A DNA stretch of 64,000 bases from Paenibacillus glycanilyticus (GCF_023715145.1 NZ_JAMBNP010000007.1:62001-126000); one strand, 5' to 3'; positions 17,961 through 28,059 are shown, counted from the first letter of the stretch. A program made the numbers and translations. Notes: a model not told the origin generated them from the sequence alone.

Positions 17961-18917
17961 GTGAAAGACGTTCAGGCGCGTGTTCCGGATAGCATTCAGG
18001 AACAATTTCAAGAGCCGATTCATTACCAGAACCAGCATCTCTGCATCAAAGCGTGGCAGTTCACGGACGAGTCGAAGCCCGGCCCGTCGAACAGGCGCTG
18101 GCATTATCACAAAGAGGTCGAGCTCATTCTGGTGCAGGATGGGTCCATGAATCTCCATACGCCCGGCCATAGCTATGCGCTTGACGCGGGGGATGTCGCC
18201 ATCATCGGCTCCTCCCAGCTCCATCTCAGCCAAAAGACGTCGGACGGGCCGCTGATCTATATCGTGCTGCACGTTGATCTGCAGCGTTATTTCGACCCGG
18301 CGATGATGATGTATTACCGGCACTTCTCGGAGCTCGTCCGTCCGCTCGAGGAGCTGAACTATATATTCCTGGAGAACACCGCGGCAAGGCGGGAGATGGC
18401 CGGTATCCTAACGGACATTCACGGGGAAATGATCGGCATGCGGAAGGGATACGAAATCGCCGCCAGCATGCATATCAAGCATTTGCTGCTGACGCTGCTC
18501 CGCCACGACAGCCGCGGGCTGCTGCAGAGCTACGAATTCGTGGACGACACCGTCATGCGTCCCGTCCTCGACTATGTTAGCCGCCATTTGAACGAACGCA
18601 TCGACATGGACGAAGTGAGCCGGATCGCCCGGATGAATTACAGTTACTTTTCCAAGTATTTCAAAAAAGCGGTTGGCGTTTCGTTCGTCGATTACGTCAA
18701 CCGCCAGCGCATACTCAAAGCCGCGCATAGGCTCGTCGCGGAGCCCGCCAGCGTCTCCTCCATCGCCGCGAGCGTCGGCATTGAAAATATGGCGCATTTC
18801 TACGAGCTGTTCAAGCGGTATAACGGCTGCACGCCGAAGGAATACGCTCGGCAGCTGCTCCGGGGCGAAGACGGGAGCGGGAGCGACGGACAGGCCGGCT
18901 CAATTAAGGATGCATAA
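17961..18917 (+). CDS. AraC-family transcriptional regulator divergent from the oxidoreductases
   Basis: A 318-residue one-component regulator: an N-terminal cupin sensor (WHYHKEVELILVQDGSMNL, then LDAGDVAIIGSSQLH) and a C-terminal double HTH (MDEVSRIARMNYSYFSKYFKKA and VSSIAASVGIENMAHFYELFKR, then GCTPKEYAR). The start is GTG at 17961 with AGAGGG upstream. Its position back to back with the two Gfo/Idh/MocA genes suggests it controls them, and perhaps the wider GH110 locus, in response to a sugar. Confidence 0.9.
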   Translation: MKDVQARVPDSIQEQFQEPIHYQNQHLCIKAWQFTDESKPGPSNRRWHYHKEVELILVQDGSMNLHTPGHSYALDAGDVAIIGSSQLHLSQKTSDGPLIYIVLHVDLQRYFDPAMMMYYRHFSELVRPLEELNYIFLENTAARREMAGILTDIHGEMIGMRKGYEIAASMHIKHLLLTLLRHDSRGLLQSYEFVDDTVMRPVLDYVSRHLNERIDMDEVSRIARMNYSYFSKYFKKAVGVSFVDYVNRQRILKAAHRLVAEPASVSSIAASVGIENMAHFYELFKRYNGCTPKEYARQLLRGEDGSGSDGQAGSIKDA

Positions 18918-18932
18918 GGGATTCAATAACAA

Positions 18933-18971
18933 AAAAAAGGAGCAGCTGCGATAGCAAGCCGCTCCTTTTTT
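18933..18971 (+). terminator. Terminator of the AraC-family gene
   Basis: AAAAAAGGAGC pairs with GCTCCTTTTTT around a structured loop. Confidence 0.8.
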
Positions 18972-19154
18972 CGTTGCCTATTATTTCGCCCCTCCCATTC
19001 CTCGCGCAAAATCCCCATTCGAATGGAATCTTAATATAAGAATACGACATAGGCCTAGGGCTATTGTCCTCTTTTACAATACCCTATCACAAATGGCTAG
19101 AAAGTCATGGTAAAATATGGCCGAAAAGATAAATAGTTGCTGGGAGGAATGGTT

Positions 19155-22100
19155 GTGGAGAGAATACTTCAAGCGAGACACAAATGGCTGAAGTTGTTGC
19201 TGATGATGCTTTTGGTTGTACCCGTTCAGTATCAATGGACAAGCAGTAGCGCTCATGCTGAGGGACCAACGGATCCTGCCCCCTACATCAATGCGAAAGT
19301 CGTCAACGAGAACGCGGGCAAAAAAGTCTTGTTCGACAACACGCACGCACAAACGGCGGGAGCCGCAGACTGGGTGATCGACGGCGCCTTCTCGGACTTT
19401 GGCAATGCCCTTGCAAGCAACGGCTACTACGTCAAAGAGCTGCGCAAGTCGACTGCCTTTACCTATGACGACTTGAAAGATTACGACGTTTTTGTCATTG
19501 CGGAACCTAACATTCCGTTTAAAACAACCGAACAAGCTGCCATGGAGCAATATGTAGAGGGCGGCGGCAGCATCTTTTTTATAGGCGATCACTACAATGC
19601 CGACCGGGACAAAAACCGCTGGGACGGCTCGGAGTCCATTAACGGCTATCGCCGCGGCGCATGGACGAATCCGGCACAAGGCATGAGCGCGGAAGAAGCC
19701 GGCTCCTACGCGATGCAAAATGTCCAAAGCTCCGACTGGCTGGCGGATAACTTCGGCATTCGTTTCCGTTACAATGCCCTTGGCGACATTAACGCCACAA
19801 ACGTTGTCGCGCCAAGCCAGGCGTTTGGCATTACGGAGGGCGTATCGGCCGTAGCGATGCATGCCGGCTCAACGCTTGCCATCATTGATCCTGCGAAAGC
19901 AAAAGGCATCGTATATCTGCCGCAGACCAACGAGGCTTGGGGAAGCGCGGTTGACCAAGGCGTATACAACGGCGGCGGCGTAGCCGAAGGCCCTTATGTA
20001 GCTGTTTCCAAGCTTGGCGGCGGTAAAGCTGCCTTTATCGGCGACTCTTCCCCGGTTGAGGACGTAACGCCTAAATATTTGCGCGAAGATACGGGCGCCA
20101 AGAAAACAACCTATGACGGCTTCAAAGAAGTGGACGACGGCGCATTGCTCGTAAACACGGTCGACTGGCTGTCCACCAAAGAAAGCTATACTAGCTTCAG
20201 CCAAGTAAACGGTTTGCAGCTGGATCAACCAACTGCCTTGCTTCCGTTTGAGACGCCCGCTTTATCGACGGAGCCGCAGCCAGAACCGTGGGCCGCTCCA
20301 AATGCCGGTTACAAATGGTACGACCGCTCTACCTACAAACCCGGCTCCTATGGCGGATCGACTGTTGTCTCCAATCCCGCTTACAGCTTTGTTCGTCAGA
20401 CGACGCTGCCTAACAGCGGAATCTCTTTCCCGGTTCGCGTTGTATTTAACAACTTGGCGCCTAACTCGACGGTAAGCAATTATCAGATTGGCATCTATCT
20501 AACGAGCGGCGGCGCCCAAATCGCGCAGGTGCAAAATGCGGACGGAACTTGGCCGACCGCTTACGGCTACAGCGCTAACTTCAGCGTTACGGCCGATGCT
20601 GCGGGACATGCCTACAAGGACTTGACCGTCCGGTTGAAAGCCGGCTCTGCCGGCGCGGCCAATCTTCGTCTGCGGCAGAACGGAACAAACCTGCTGACGG
20701 AAGGCGTTGCTCTTGGCAACGTCCCCGCCGAGCCGCTCCCGGATGATGAAGGCGGAATCCCCGCCACAATCACCATCGCGGAATCCCGTGCCAAAACCGT
20801 CGGTTCAAAGGTTACGGTTGAAGGCGTAGTGACGACGGAGCCCGGCATTTTTGGCGGGCAAACCTTTTACCTGCAAGACCACACTGGCGGCGTGTACGTC
20901 TACCAGAACGCGGCCGGTTACCATCAAGGCGATGTTGTCAAAATCACGGCGGTGACCGCGCTCTACAACACGGAGCTTGAGCTTGCGGATATCGCTGCCA
21001 TCGAGAAAACGGGGACGGCCGAGTTGCCGTCTCCCATCCCGGCTACCGAAGCGAACAGCTCGAATCAAGGCCAGCTATTGCAGTTAAAAGACGTCACCCT
21101 TACAAACATCATTTCGGCCACGCCGGCAGGCTCCTTTGAATTCGATGCTGTCAGCGACAATGGAACAATCACTCATGTCCGCGTTGACGGACGTACCGGC
21201 CTCACGCAAAGCAGCTTCCCTTATACAACGGGCCAAAAGGTAACGATCACCGGCATAGCGGCTATTTTCAAAGACTTGTACCAGCTCAAACCGCGCAGCC
21301 TCTCCGACTTTACCGTTAGTCAGCCGGCCGATCACGTTCCGCCAACAGCGGAAGCTTCACTGTCCGCTTCTCCCAATGCGGAAGGCTGGTTTAACCGGGA
21401 TGTTCAAGTGACCGTAACCGCGGCAGACAATTCGGAAGGTGCGGTAGACACCTTTTACGCATTAAACAGCGACAGCTTCTCCCGTTACTCGGCTCCAGTT
21501 GCCGTATCAACGGAAGGCAATCATACCTTTTCATATTACGCGGTTGATGCCGCCGGCAACAAAAGCGAAGTGGCTTCCGTAAATGTAGCCTTGGATAAAA
21601 CAGCTCCGGCGGCTGCCTTAACGCAATCCGGCGGACAAGTTTCGGATGTCGCAGAGACGGCTACGCTTGTCTATGACCTAGCAAGCAGCGACTCGCTCTC
21701 CGGCATCGCGTCGGAGCAGCTGCTGCTTGACGGCAACGCTATTGCTGACGGGTATTCGGTTGAAGCTTCCAAGCTTGGAGTGGGCACGCATGCGGTAAGC
21801 TATTCGGTTACGGACAGAGCAGGCAATGCAGCAAGCGCAAGCTATACGTTTAAAGTGACCAGCAAACCTCTGGCAACGGGCGTTCCCGGTACACCGGTCC
21901 TCTCCCATAACAACGGTTGGGATAACGGTCTTCAAGACGGAAGCTATGCCGTGACGATGAACCTGTGGTGGGGCAATAACGGAACGGAATACCGGTTGTA
22001 CGAGAATGGCGCACTAATCGATACCGTGGAGCTGAAGGATGCTTCGCCTTCCGCTCAATCCGTCAAAACAGATATTACAGGCAAAGCAAACGGCACTTAT

Positions 22101-22457
22101 ACGTACACAGCCGAATTGATTAATGCTTACGGCAAAACGGTCAGCAGCACGCTGGTCGTAAAGGTAACCGATGCCTCCCCGGGAAAAGCCGTACTCTCCC
22201 AAGATAACTGGGATCAAGACGGAAGCTACAAAGTAACGATGAATATGTGGTGGGGCACAAATGCCGCGGAATACCGCTTGTACGAAAACGGCGTACTCAT
22301 TGACACGCAGTCGCTCAAGGAGGCCACTCCTGCAGCGCAAAGCGCGGTATCGGTTATTTCGGGCAAAGCACCCGGCAAATACGAATACCGCTGCGAGCTT
22401 GCGAATGCGGCCGGCATCACCTCCAGCGATACGATTACCGTTACGGTCACCAAATAA
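19155..22457 (+). CDS. Large secreted modular protein (DUF4350-like, OB-fold and tandem Ig/ChiA-type domains)
   Basis: A roughly 1100-residue secreted protein. A basic signal peptide ([20 protein letters not shown], cleavage after AHA near residue 35) is followed by a DUF4350/GATase-like alpha/beta domain (about 45-345, with VLFDNTHAQ and [13 protein letters not shown]), a beta-rich stretch (380-520), an OB-fold of the kind preceding secreted nucleases (about 535-715, [14 protein letters not shown]), Ig-like domains (725-900) and two copies of a 90-residue module (from about 910) with TMNLWWG/TMNMWWG and EYRLYENG. That last module is common at the ends of Paenibacillus carbohydrate-binding enzymes. 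The preferred start is GTG at 19155, six bases after GGGAGGA. No complete catalytic signature was found, so the activity is unknown. Confidence 0.75.
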   Translation: MERILQARHKWLKLLLMMLLVVPVQYQWTSSSAHAEGPTDPAPYINAKVVNENAGKKVLFDNTHAQTAGAADWVIDGAFSDFGNALASNGYYVKELRKSTAFTYDDLKDYDVFVIAEPNIPFKTTEQAAMEQYVEGGGSIFFIGDHYNADRDKNRWDGSESINGYRRGAWTNPAQGMSAEEAGSYAMQNVQSSDWLADNFGIRFRYNALGDINATNVVAPSQAFGITEGVSAVAMHAGSTLAIIDPAKAKGIVYLPQTNEAWGSAVDQGVYNGGGVAEGPYVAVSKLGGGKAAFIGDSSPVEDVTPKYLREDTGAKKTTYDGFKEVDDGALLVNTVDWLSTKESYTSFSQVNGLQLDQPTALLPFETPALSTEPQPEPWAAPNAGYKWYDRSTYKPGSYGGSTVVSNPAYSFVRQTTLPNSGISFPVRVVFNNLAPNSTVSNYQIGIYLTSGGAQIAQVQNADGTWPTAYGYSANFSVTADAAGHAYKDLTVRLKAGSAGAANLRLRQNGTNLLTEGVALGNVPAEPLPDDEGGIPATITIAESRAKTVGSKVTVEGVVTTEPGIFGGQTFYLQDHTGGVYVYQNAAGYHQGDVVKITAVTALYNTELELADIAAIEKTGTAELPSPIPATEANSSNQGQLLQLKDVTLTNIISATPAGSFEFDAVSDNGTITHVRVDGRTGLTQSSFPYTTGQKVTITGIAAIFKDLYQLKPRSLSDFTVSQPADHVPPTAEASLSASPNAEGWFNRDVQVTVTAADNSEGAVDTFYALNSDSFSRYSAPVAVSTEGNHTFSYYAVDAAGNKSEVASVNVALDKTAPAAALTQSGGQVSDVAETATLVYDLASSDSLSGIASEQLLLDGNAIADGYSVEASKLGVGTHAVSYSVTDRAGNAASASYTFKVTSKPLATGVPGTPVLSHNNGWDNGLQDGSYAVTMNLWWGNNGTEYRLYENGALIDTVELKDASPSAQSVKTDITGKANGTYTYTAELINAYGKTVSSTLVVKVTDASPGKAVLSQDNWDQDGSYKVTMNMWWGTNAAEYRLYENGVLIDTQSLKEATPAAQSAVSVISGKAPGKYEYRCELANAAGITSSDTITVTVTK

Positions 22458-22463
22458 CGGGAT

Positions 22464-22502
22464 AAAAAAACGATCGCCCCTTCTCTGAAGGAGACGATCG
22501 CC
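22464..22502 (-). terminator. Terminator of the MDR oxidoreductase gene
   Basis: GGCGATCG and CGATCG arms with an inner CCTT/AAGG stem, followed by TTTTTTT on the minus strand. Confidence 0.65.
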
Positions 22503-22515
22503 CTATGAAGCGAAG

Positions 22516-22548
22516 CCCCATGCCATTTCCATATGGCTTGGGGTTTTT
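22516..22548 (+). terminator. Terminator of the secreted modular protein gene
   Basis: CCCCATGCCAT pairs with ATGGCTTGGGG (one mismatch), followed by TTTTT. It overlaps the stop codon of the convergent gene. Confidence 0.7.
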
Positions 22549-23533
22549 AGCTTTTCATGCGCACAACGATTTTCCCTTTGAACTCGCCTTCCCCAAAGTA
22601 CCGAAGAGCCTCCGCCGCATCGTTTAATCCATACAGCCGATCAATGACAGGGGCAGCTTGCCCGGCTTCAACAAGCGACTTCCATACCTTTTGATCCTCG
22701 TGGTTGGGCTTATGGACCAGAATCGTCATATTTTTATTTTCGAATCTGCGGATCAACGGCGCGGCGAGCAAAGTCTGGAGAAGTCGCGGCATTAAGCCGC
22801 CAACCATGACATATGTACCGCCTTTCTTGAGAGCGCGCTTTACTTCAAAGACGGATCGGTTCCCAACGACGTCCAGGATGAGATCGTAGTGCCGCCTAGC
22901 TGCGGTGAAATCTTCTTTCGCATAATCCAGCACCTGATCCGCCCCAAGCGTGAGCAGCATCTCCCGCTTGCCCGCACGGTCAACAGCCGTTACCTTGGCG
23001 CCAAACAACTTGGCATACTGGATAGCAAAGGTACCCACCCCGCCGCCCGCTCCATTAATGAGTACCTGTTGGCCTGCCTGTAAATTCCCTTTATCGCGCA
23101 TTCCCTGCAAGGCGAGAACGGCCGCTTGAGGGATAGCCGCGGCTTGCTCGAAGCTTAGCCCTGCGGGCATTGGCGTCAAGGCGTGCTCGCCCGCGCAGAC
23201 ATATTCCGCAAATCCGCCCCAGCTGCAGCCGGAAAGATCTCCAAACACCTCGTCGCCTGGCCGAAACCGTTTGACGGAGGCTCCAACGGCTATGACTTTC
23301 CCCGCGATATCCGCGCCAAGAATCGGGTAACGCGGCTTGCGAAGACCGCCAAGACGGGTTATGTAAGGCTTCCCTCGGAGCAAATCCCAATCCCAGGAAT
23401 TCACCGAAGCGGCATGCACCTCGATTAGCATTTCATTCTCCTTCGGTACAGGCACGTCTACCTCTTTCAAATGAAGAACCTCCGGCGAACCGTAGCTTTC
23501 ATAGACCATGGCCTTCATCGTGCGAGCCATCAT
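22547..23533 (-). CDS. MDR-family NAD(P)-dependent alcohol dehydrogenase / quinone oxidoreductase
   Basis: A 328-residue medium-chain reductase: GroES-like N-terminal domain (KAMVYESYGSPEVL, VHAASVNSWDWDLLRG, PILGADIAGKVIAVG) and Rossmann domain with INGAGGGVGTFAIQYAK and FKGKIVVR at the end. The zinc ligands of true alcohol dehydrogenases are not apparent, so it fits the zinc-independent QOR-like branch that reduces quinones or enones with NADPH. The start at 23533 has GGGAGG five bases upstream; the next ATG codon is equally possible. It stands alone. Confidence 0.88.
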   Translation of the reverse strand: MMARTMKAMVYESYGSPEVLHLKEVDVPVPKENEMLIEVHAASVNSWDWDLLRGKPYITRLGGLRKPRYPILGADIAGKVIAVGASVKRFRPGDEVFGDLSGCSWGGFAEYVCAGEHALTPMPAGLSFEQAAAIPQAAVLALQGMRDKGNLQAGQQVLINGAGGGVGTFAIQYAKLFGAKVTAVDRAGKREMLLTLGADQVLDYAKEDFTAARRHYDLILDVVGNRSVFEVKRALKKGGTYVMVGGLMPRLLQTLLAAPLIRRFENKNMTILVHKPNHEDQKVWKSLVEAGQAAPVIDRLYGLNDAAEALRYFGEGEFKGKIVVRMKS

Positions 23534-23573
23534 GGCATCCTCCCTTTGACATCACTGGTCAATTCCGTAAAGC

Positions 23574-24017
23574 TCACAGTTTATCCATTGCCTTCTCAAC
23601 CTGCTTCATAAGGAGCGGATTATCTTTATTGTGAGACCAATAAACGGCAATCAGATTCTTCTTTTTGATTACATTTGCGTGCAATTCGCCTATCTTAATC
23701 GGAGCAGGCGTTCCGTCTTCTTTTTCAATGCGGATTCTTTCTTCTTCCGAAGCGAATACATACAGCAGCAAAAACTCGCGATAGGCCATATCTGCCGCAG
23801 GCAAGGACAATTCAAATGGCACGGGGTCCTTGCCGTTGATTGCAATGGCAGGACTGGTTGAAAGCTTCTTTGCCGCATCCAACGTCATCTCCTCGACATC
23901 CAAGCCTTGCTTCTGCAGAGCTTTGCTCACTTCATCAACGCTAATATCCCCTTTGCCGGCACAAGCCGTGAGCAGCAGGACAAGCACGATAAACAAGCCC
24001 CCTATTTGTTTTTTCAT
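23574..24017 (-). CDS. Small lipoprotein of unknown function
   Basis: A 147-residue protein with signal sequence and lipobox LTAC (Cys19), so anchored on the outer face of the membrane. The mature part is mixed alpha/beta with VDEVSKALQKQGLDVEEMTLD, a pattern seen in small Bacillales envelope proteins. I recognise no functional motif. AGGAAGGT precedes the ATG. It is 14 bases downstream of the membrane protein gene at 24032, so the two are probably co-transcribed and may act together at the membrane. Confidence 0.7.
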   Translation of the reverse strand: MKKQIGGLFIVLVLLLTACAGKGDISVDEVSKALQKQGLDVEEMTLDAAKKLSTSPAIAINGKDPVPFELSLPAADMAYREFLLLYVFASEEERIRIEKEDGTPAPIKIGELHANVIKKKNLIAVYWSHNKDNPLLMKQVEKAMDKL

Positions 24018-24031
24018 CTCATTCTACCTTC

Positions 24032-24496
24032 CTATATCCATCTGAAAAAGAAGCTGTAGTCGACCTTCACGTTGTTCTTCTTCGCCCATTCCGCGATATC
24101 CGCGATACCCTTCTCTTCTTCGTCCACATACCTGAAGCACATGCGGACCGGAACGATTTTTGTGCCGCGCGGCTTAATTCCAATAATCGGATGAACCGAA
24201 TCCCGTCTGATCATAAGCACCTCGATCTGCTCCGCCGTGATCGGTTGTCCGTTCAGCACGATCGCATCATCCTGAAGATAAAGATCAACCGGCCTCTTCA
24301 TCGCCCGGTACAGGGACCACAGCAATACGGCAACGCAGAAGCAAAACGCCACGATTCCAAGGACGCGCAGGACCGGATTGTCCTCTTTTCCCCGCAACTC
24401 GCTAATAAGAAAGAGTGAACATGCCACCGTCATTGCGAATATGTTCTTAATGCCCGAAGGGTTTCTGACGGCGTGCTTGAATGGCTGAAGCTCCAT
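24032..24496 (-). CDS. Two-helix membrane protein with a PH-like cytoplasmic part
   Basis: A 154-residue protein with two hydrophobic helices (around residues 17-33 and 44-64) and a C-terminal soluble portion (DLYLQDDAIVLNGQ to the end) whose strand pattern recalls bacterial PH-like domains. Function unknown. GGGGAGG lies nine bases before the ATG. It leads a probable two-gene operon with the lipoprotein. Confidence 0.65.
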   Translation of the reverse strand: MELQPFKHAVRNPSGIKNIFAMTVACSLFLISELRGKEDNPVLRVLGIVAFCFCVAVLLWSLYRAMKRPVDLYLQDDAIVLNGQPITAEQIEVLMIRRDSVHPIIGIKPRGTKIVPVRMCFRYVDEEEKGIADIAEWAKKNNVKVDYSFFFRWI

Positions 24497-24664
24497 TGGC
24501 CAATACCTCCCCTGGTCGTGTACGAGACTTGTATAATACTATTCAATAACCTGCCGAATCATCCTGCCTATAAGCAATGGATTTTATACAGCAAAACGGC
24601 AGCCTCGAGAATCTTCCTTCCATTCTTATTTCATTGGAGTAAATCCAACGTAAGGCGAGAATGA

Positions 24665-24711
24665 AAAGAGGCTGTCCCATCGTCATTAGCCATGACGAGG
24701 GACAGCCCCTT
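24665..24711 (-). terminator. Terminator of the second CUT1 operon
   Basis: GGGGCTGTCCC/GGGACAGCCTC outer stem with an inner CGTCAT/ATGACG stem, followed by TTTTC on the minus strand. Confidence 0.75.
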
Positions 24712-24725
24712 TCGAATGTTTTTCA

Positions 24726-25607
24726 TTAACCTTTTACCGAGCCGGCCGCAATCCCTTCAACGATCCGGTCGCTGAGGAACAGGAAAGTAATGAGGATCGG
24801 CAGGATGCTAATCATCAGCGTAGCGCCGATCGCGCCCCAATCCGTGGTGTATTGGCCGATAAAATTCTGAACGCCAACAGTCAGCGTTTTGAATTTATCC
24901 GAGCTGATGAACGTGTTGACGAAAATAAACTCATTCCAGTTATAGATCATGTTAATGATGCCCGTTGTCGCGAGTACCGAACTCGTCATCGGGAACACGA
25001 TCCGGAAGAATACGGTATGAATGCCCGCGCCGTCGATTACGGCCGCCTCTTCCACTTCTTTCGGAAGCGCATAGTAGAAGCCTAGCAGAATCATGATGGT
25101 GATTGGCATGTTGAATGCCACATACGCCAGAATGAGAGACAACGGATTATCGATCAAATGCACTTTGTTGAACATGCTGAACAACGGAATCAGCGTCGAA
25201 TGGACCGGGATCATCATCGCGACCATAAAGAGGCCAAGGACAAGCGAGCTTAGCTTCCATTTCATGCGGGTTATCGCGAACGTTACCAGGCTGCCGAGCA
25301 CAATCGTTGCCGCTGTTGCAGCCAACGTAATCCATGCGCTGTTCAGGAAATACGTATCGATATTGCCCGCGTTCCACACTTTGCCGTAGTTCTCCCAGTG
25401 CGGAGGTGATGGCAAAGCAAATGGCGATAGATTAAAGACTTCCTGGTTGTTTTTCAGCGAAAAGAACAAGAGCCAGATGAGCGGGTATACCTGGAATACC
25501 GCAACGGCGATGAGAACAATGTACAGTGCAGCATAGCCGACCTTCATTCCTATTCTCGAACCGGATTTCGCTTCGCCGCCCAGTTTCACAACAGTTGTAG
25601 ATGACAT
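24726..25607 (-). CDS. CUT1 ABC sugar transporter permease, MalG-like
   Basis: A 293-residue permease with six transmembrane helices, the proline-rich FALPSPPHWENYGKVW loop of MalG-type subunits, and the EAA loop PKEVEEAAVIDGAGIHTVFFRIVFP. It forms the channel with the MalF-like subunit encoded 76 bases upstream. AGGAGGG precedes the ATG. It is the last gene of the operon. Confidence 0.92.
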   Translation of the reverse strand: MSSTTVVKLGGEAKSGSRIGMKVGYAALYIVLIAVAVFQVYPLIWLLFFSLKNNQEVFNLSPFALPSPPHWENYGKVWNAGNIDTYFLNSAWITLAATAATIVLGSLVTFAITRMKWKLSSLVLGLFMVAMMIPVHSTLIPLFSMFNKVHLIDNPLSLILAYVAFNMPITIMILLGFYYALPKEVEEAAVIDGAGIHTVFFRIVFPMTSSVLATTGIINMIYNWNEFIFVNTFISSDKFKTLTVGVQNFIGQYTTDWGAIGATLMISILPILITFLFLSDRIVEGIAAGSVKG

Positions 25608-25683
25608 GAAGCGTACCCTCCTGAATAGTCATTTCAATGACTATTTGTGATGATTCTTACTTCGTAAGCACTAACTTAAAGGA

Positions 25684-26565
25684 TTATGAATATTGAATCG
25701 TGTCTTTGCTTGCCGTTGCTTTGCGGATGATCCATGTTGCGATAAGACAGATAAGGAGCAGGAAGAAGCCAATGGCGCTGCCGTAGCCAAAGTCATACGC
25801 TTTGAACGCTTTATGGTACATATACGACGCCATCACTTCACTGGAGCCGTTAGGTCCGCCGTCCGTCATGACATAGATCAGGTCGAAGTATTTCAGGGAA
25901 CCAACCACCGCAAGGACAATCGTTACTTTGACCACTTCCATCACGAGCGGGAATTTGATTTTCCAGGCAATCTGGAACGAGTTCGCCCCGTCAATCTTAG
26001 CGGCTTCTTCAAGCGAAGCCGGGATGTTCTTCAGTGCCGCATAGTAGATCAGAATATAGAAGCCCGCATACTGCCACAGAATCGGAATAAACAATGCGAA
26101 CAGAACAAGATCCGTTTCTGCAAGCCAGGCGGGAGGATTTGCAACGCCAAGGGATTCCAGCAAGCTATTCATAATACCGTTGGTAGGATGATAGATTTTG
26201 AGCCATAGCTGAGCGATTGCTACCGAGGACAGCAGCATCGGGATTAAGTAAATTTTGCGGAACAGATTTGCTCCTTTAAGCTTTGCCGCGAGTACCATTG
26301 CTACAACGAGATAGATAATAAGGCTGACCATGGAAAATACGGCGAGCAAGAGCGAATGCCCCGCGCTTTTCCAGAAATCCTGATCCTTCACGAGTGTTGC
26401 GTAATTGTCGAGGCCCACCCACTTCATCGCGCCAATCCCGTTCCACTCGTTCATCCCGTAATAACCCGTCAGGACGATGGGAATGTAGACAACGGCCAGA
26501 ATCAGCAGCAAGGAAGGCAGGACGTATAAAGCAATAACTTTCTTGTTCGACAGCACCTTATCCAA
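25684..26565 (-). CDS. CUT1 ABC sugar transporter permease, MalF/UgpA-like
   Basis: A 293-residue permease with six helices and the EAA loop PASLEEAAKIDGANSFQIAWKIKFP; YVMTDGGPNGSSEV is the conserved periplasmic-side loop of MalF/UgpA-type subunits. The start codon is TTG at 26565 with AAAGGAG nine bases upstream. It lies between the binding-protein gene and the MalG-like gene, and a strong hairpin separates it from the former. No ATPase gene accompanies the operon. Confidence 0.92.
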   Translation of the reverse strand: MDKVLSNKKVIALYVLPSLLLILAVVYIPIVLTGYYGMNEWNGIGAMKWVGLDNYATLVKDQDFWKSAGHSLLLAVFSMVSLIIYLVVAMVLAAKLKGANLFRKIYLIPMLLSSVAIAQLWLKIYHPTNGIMNSLLESLGVANPPAWLAETDLVLFALFIPILWQYAGFYILIYYAALKNIPASLEEAAKIDGANSFQIAWKIKFPLVMEVVKVTIVLAVVGSLKYFDLIYVMTDGGPNGSSEVMASYMYHKAFKAYDFGYGSAIGFFLLLICLIATWIIRKATASKDTIQYS

Positions 26566-26588
26566 TGTGGCCGACTCCTTTCTCTGTT

Positions 26589-26647
26589 AAATAAGGAGAG
26601 CAGCCTATCCGGCGCTTGCACCTGGCCGGATAGGCCTCTCTTTATTT
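26589..26647 (-). other. Intercistronic hairpin between binding-protein and permease genes
   Basis: AAATAAAGAGAGG and CCTATCCGG on the minus strand pair with CCGGATAGG and CTCTCCTTATTT. It lacks a long U tract, so it probably gives partial termination or protects the 3' end of the binding-protein message, raising binding protein over permease. Confidence 0.6.
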
Positions 26648-26658
26648 AGATGTCTGAC

Positions 26659-28011
26659 TTAGTTGCCTTTCGCAATTGCCGCGTCTTGCTCAGCCGCAAA
26701 TTTCTCAGGTTTAACGGCTTTGCCAAAGAGCGATTGGATCATGTTCAGATGAGTCTCCGCCGCGTTAGCCGGCAATTGAACGTCTGCGAACAAGGTAATG
26801 CTGCTGGCTTTGTTCAGTTCGTTGAACAGGTCGATGTACAGCTGTGGCAGCTGGATCGAAGCCGTATCGATCTTTGTAGCCGGGATAACGCCTGCGCCCG
26901 TTACGGATTGCTCGCCCCACTTCGTTACGAAGTATTGAACGAATGCTTTTGCTTCTTCTTTTACTTTCGAGTTCTCCGATACGAACAAGCCTACGCCAGG
27001 ACCGCCAACCCAGCTGTCCGCGTTGCCTTTGCCGCCGTCAACCGTCGGGAATTTGAAGAATCCGACGCTGTCGCGGAACGATTGCGGAATATCTTCGTTT
27101 GTCGTGAAGTTAGGCAGCTCCCAAGTACCCATCAGGTACATGGCGGCATTGCCGTTCAGGAATTCGGATTTTGCTTCTTCGTTCGACAGACCGTTAAAGC
27201 CCTTCACGAATGCGTTAGCGTCAACAAGCGATTGTACTTCGGAAGCAGCTTGCTGCAAGCCCGGGTCCGTGAATTTCGCCGTGCCTTTGATCGCATTGGC
27301 CACTGTCTCCTGACCGGCAATGCGGTCAGCCAGGTACATGTACCACAGGGAACCCGTCCAGCGGTCTTTGTTGCCCAGCGCGATTGGAGCTACGCCGTTA
27401 TCGGACAGCGTTTTCACAACTTGCTTGAATTGCTCATACGTTGTTGGAATTTCGAGATTGTATTTTTTGAAAATCTCTTTGTTGTAGTAGATTGGAGCGA
27501 TGTTGAACTCCAGCGGAAGCGCATAGGTTTTGTTGTCGATTGCGTAAGCTTCGGTTGTACCTGCTACGAATTTGCCGTTCAGCTCGCCGCTCAGTAGATC
27601 GTCAACCGGCGTGAACAATTTGCCGTCTACGTAAGGCTTCAGGAAGCCTGCCGCCCAAGTCACCCCTACATCAGGGAGTTGATTGGATGCGGAGAGGACT
27701 TTCAATTTGTTTTTGTACTGCTCGTTATCCAGCACCTCTTGCTTAACCGTCACGTTAGGATGTTCCTTTTGGTAATCGTTAATGATTTGGTTAACGATTT
27801 TGTTCTGGCCCGCGGATACGCCTTCCGGCCACAGATGCATGAAGTTAATCGTTACCTTCTTATCGGAACCGCTTTCAGACGAGCCCCCGTTAGAAGCTGT
27901 GTTGCCGCTATTTGTGCTGCTGCCGCCATTGCTGTTATTGCCGCATGCTGCTGTTACAACGGTCAGACAGAGAATAAGTGCCATTGTCATCCATTTCGTT
28001 TGTTTGAACAC
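26659..28011 (-). CDS. CUT1 extracellular sugar-binding lipoprotein
   Basis: A 450-residue lipoprotein: signal peptide with lipobox TAAC (Cys23), a Ser/Gly/Asn linker to about residue 50, then a family 1 binding-protein fold with VTINFMHLWPEG, LPDVGVTWAAGFLKPYVDG, YALPLEFNIAPIYYNKEIFKK and FLNGNAAMYLMGTWELPNF. It delivers a sugar to the MalF/MalG-like permeases downstream. The start is GTG at 28011 with AAGGGG eight bases before it. Cre-like sites overlap the start codon and lie upstream, and a kinase/regulator pair is adjacent, so both catabolite repression and specific induction are expected. Confidence 0.92.
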   Translation of the reverse strand: MFKQTKWMTMALILCLTVVTAACGNNSNGGSSTNSGNTASNGGSSESGSDKKVTINFMHLWPEGVSAGQNKIVNQIINDYQKEHPNVTVKQEVLDNEQYKNKLKVLSASNQLPDVGVTWAAGFLKPYVDGKLFTPVDDLLSGELNGKFVAGTTEAYAIDNKTYALPLEFNIAPIYYNKEIFKKYNLEIPTTYEQFKQVVKTLSDNGVAPIALGNKDRWTGSLWYMYLADRIAGQETVANAIKGTAKFTDPGLQQAASEVQSLVDANAFVKGFNGLSNEEAKSEFLNGNAAMYLMGTWELPNFTTNEDIPQSFRDSVGFFKFPTVDGGKGNADSWVGGPGVGLFVSENSKVKEEAKAFVQYFVTKWGEQSVTGAGVIPATKIDTASIQLPQLYIDLFNELNKASSITLFADVQLPANAAETHLNMIQSLFGKAVKPEKFAAEQDAAIAKGN

Positions 28012-28018
28012 GTTTACA
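28005..28018 (-). promoter_or_regulatory. Candidate cre site over the binding-protein start codon
   Basis: TGTAAACGTGTTCA on the minus strand matches 13 of 14 positions of the CcpA consensus TGWAARCGYTWNCA. It covers the GTG start. Confidence 0.45.
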
Positions 28019-28059
28019 ACCCCTTTTTGACTGATGTGTTTGTGTTGCTAAATAAATTG

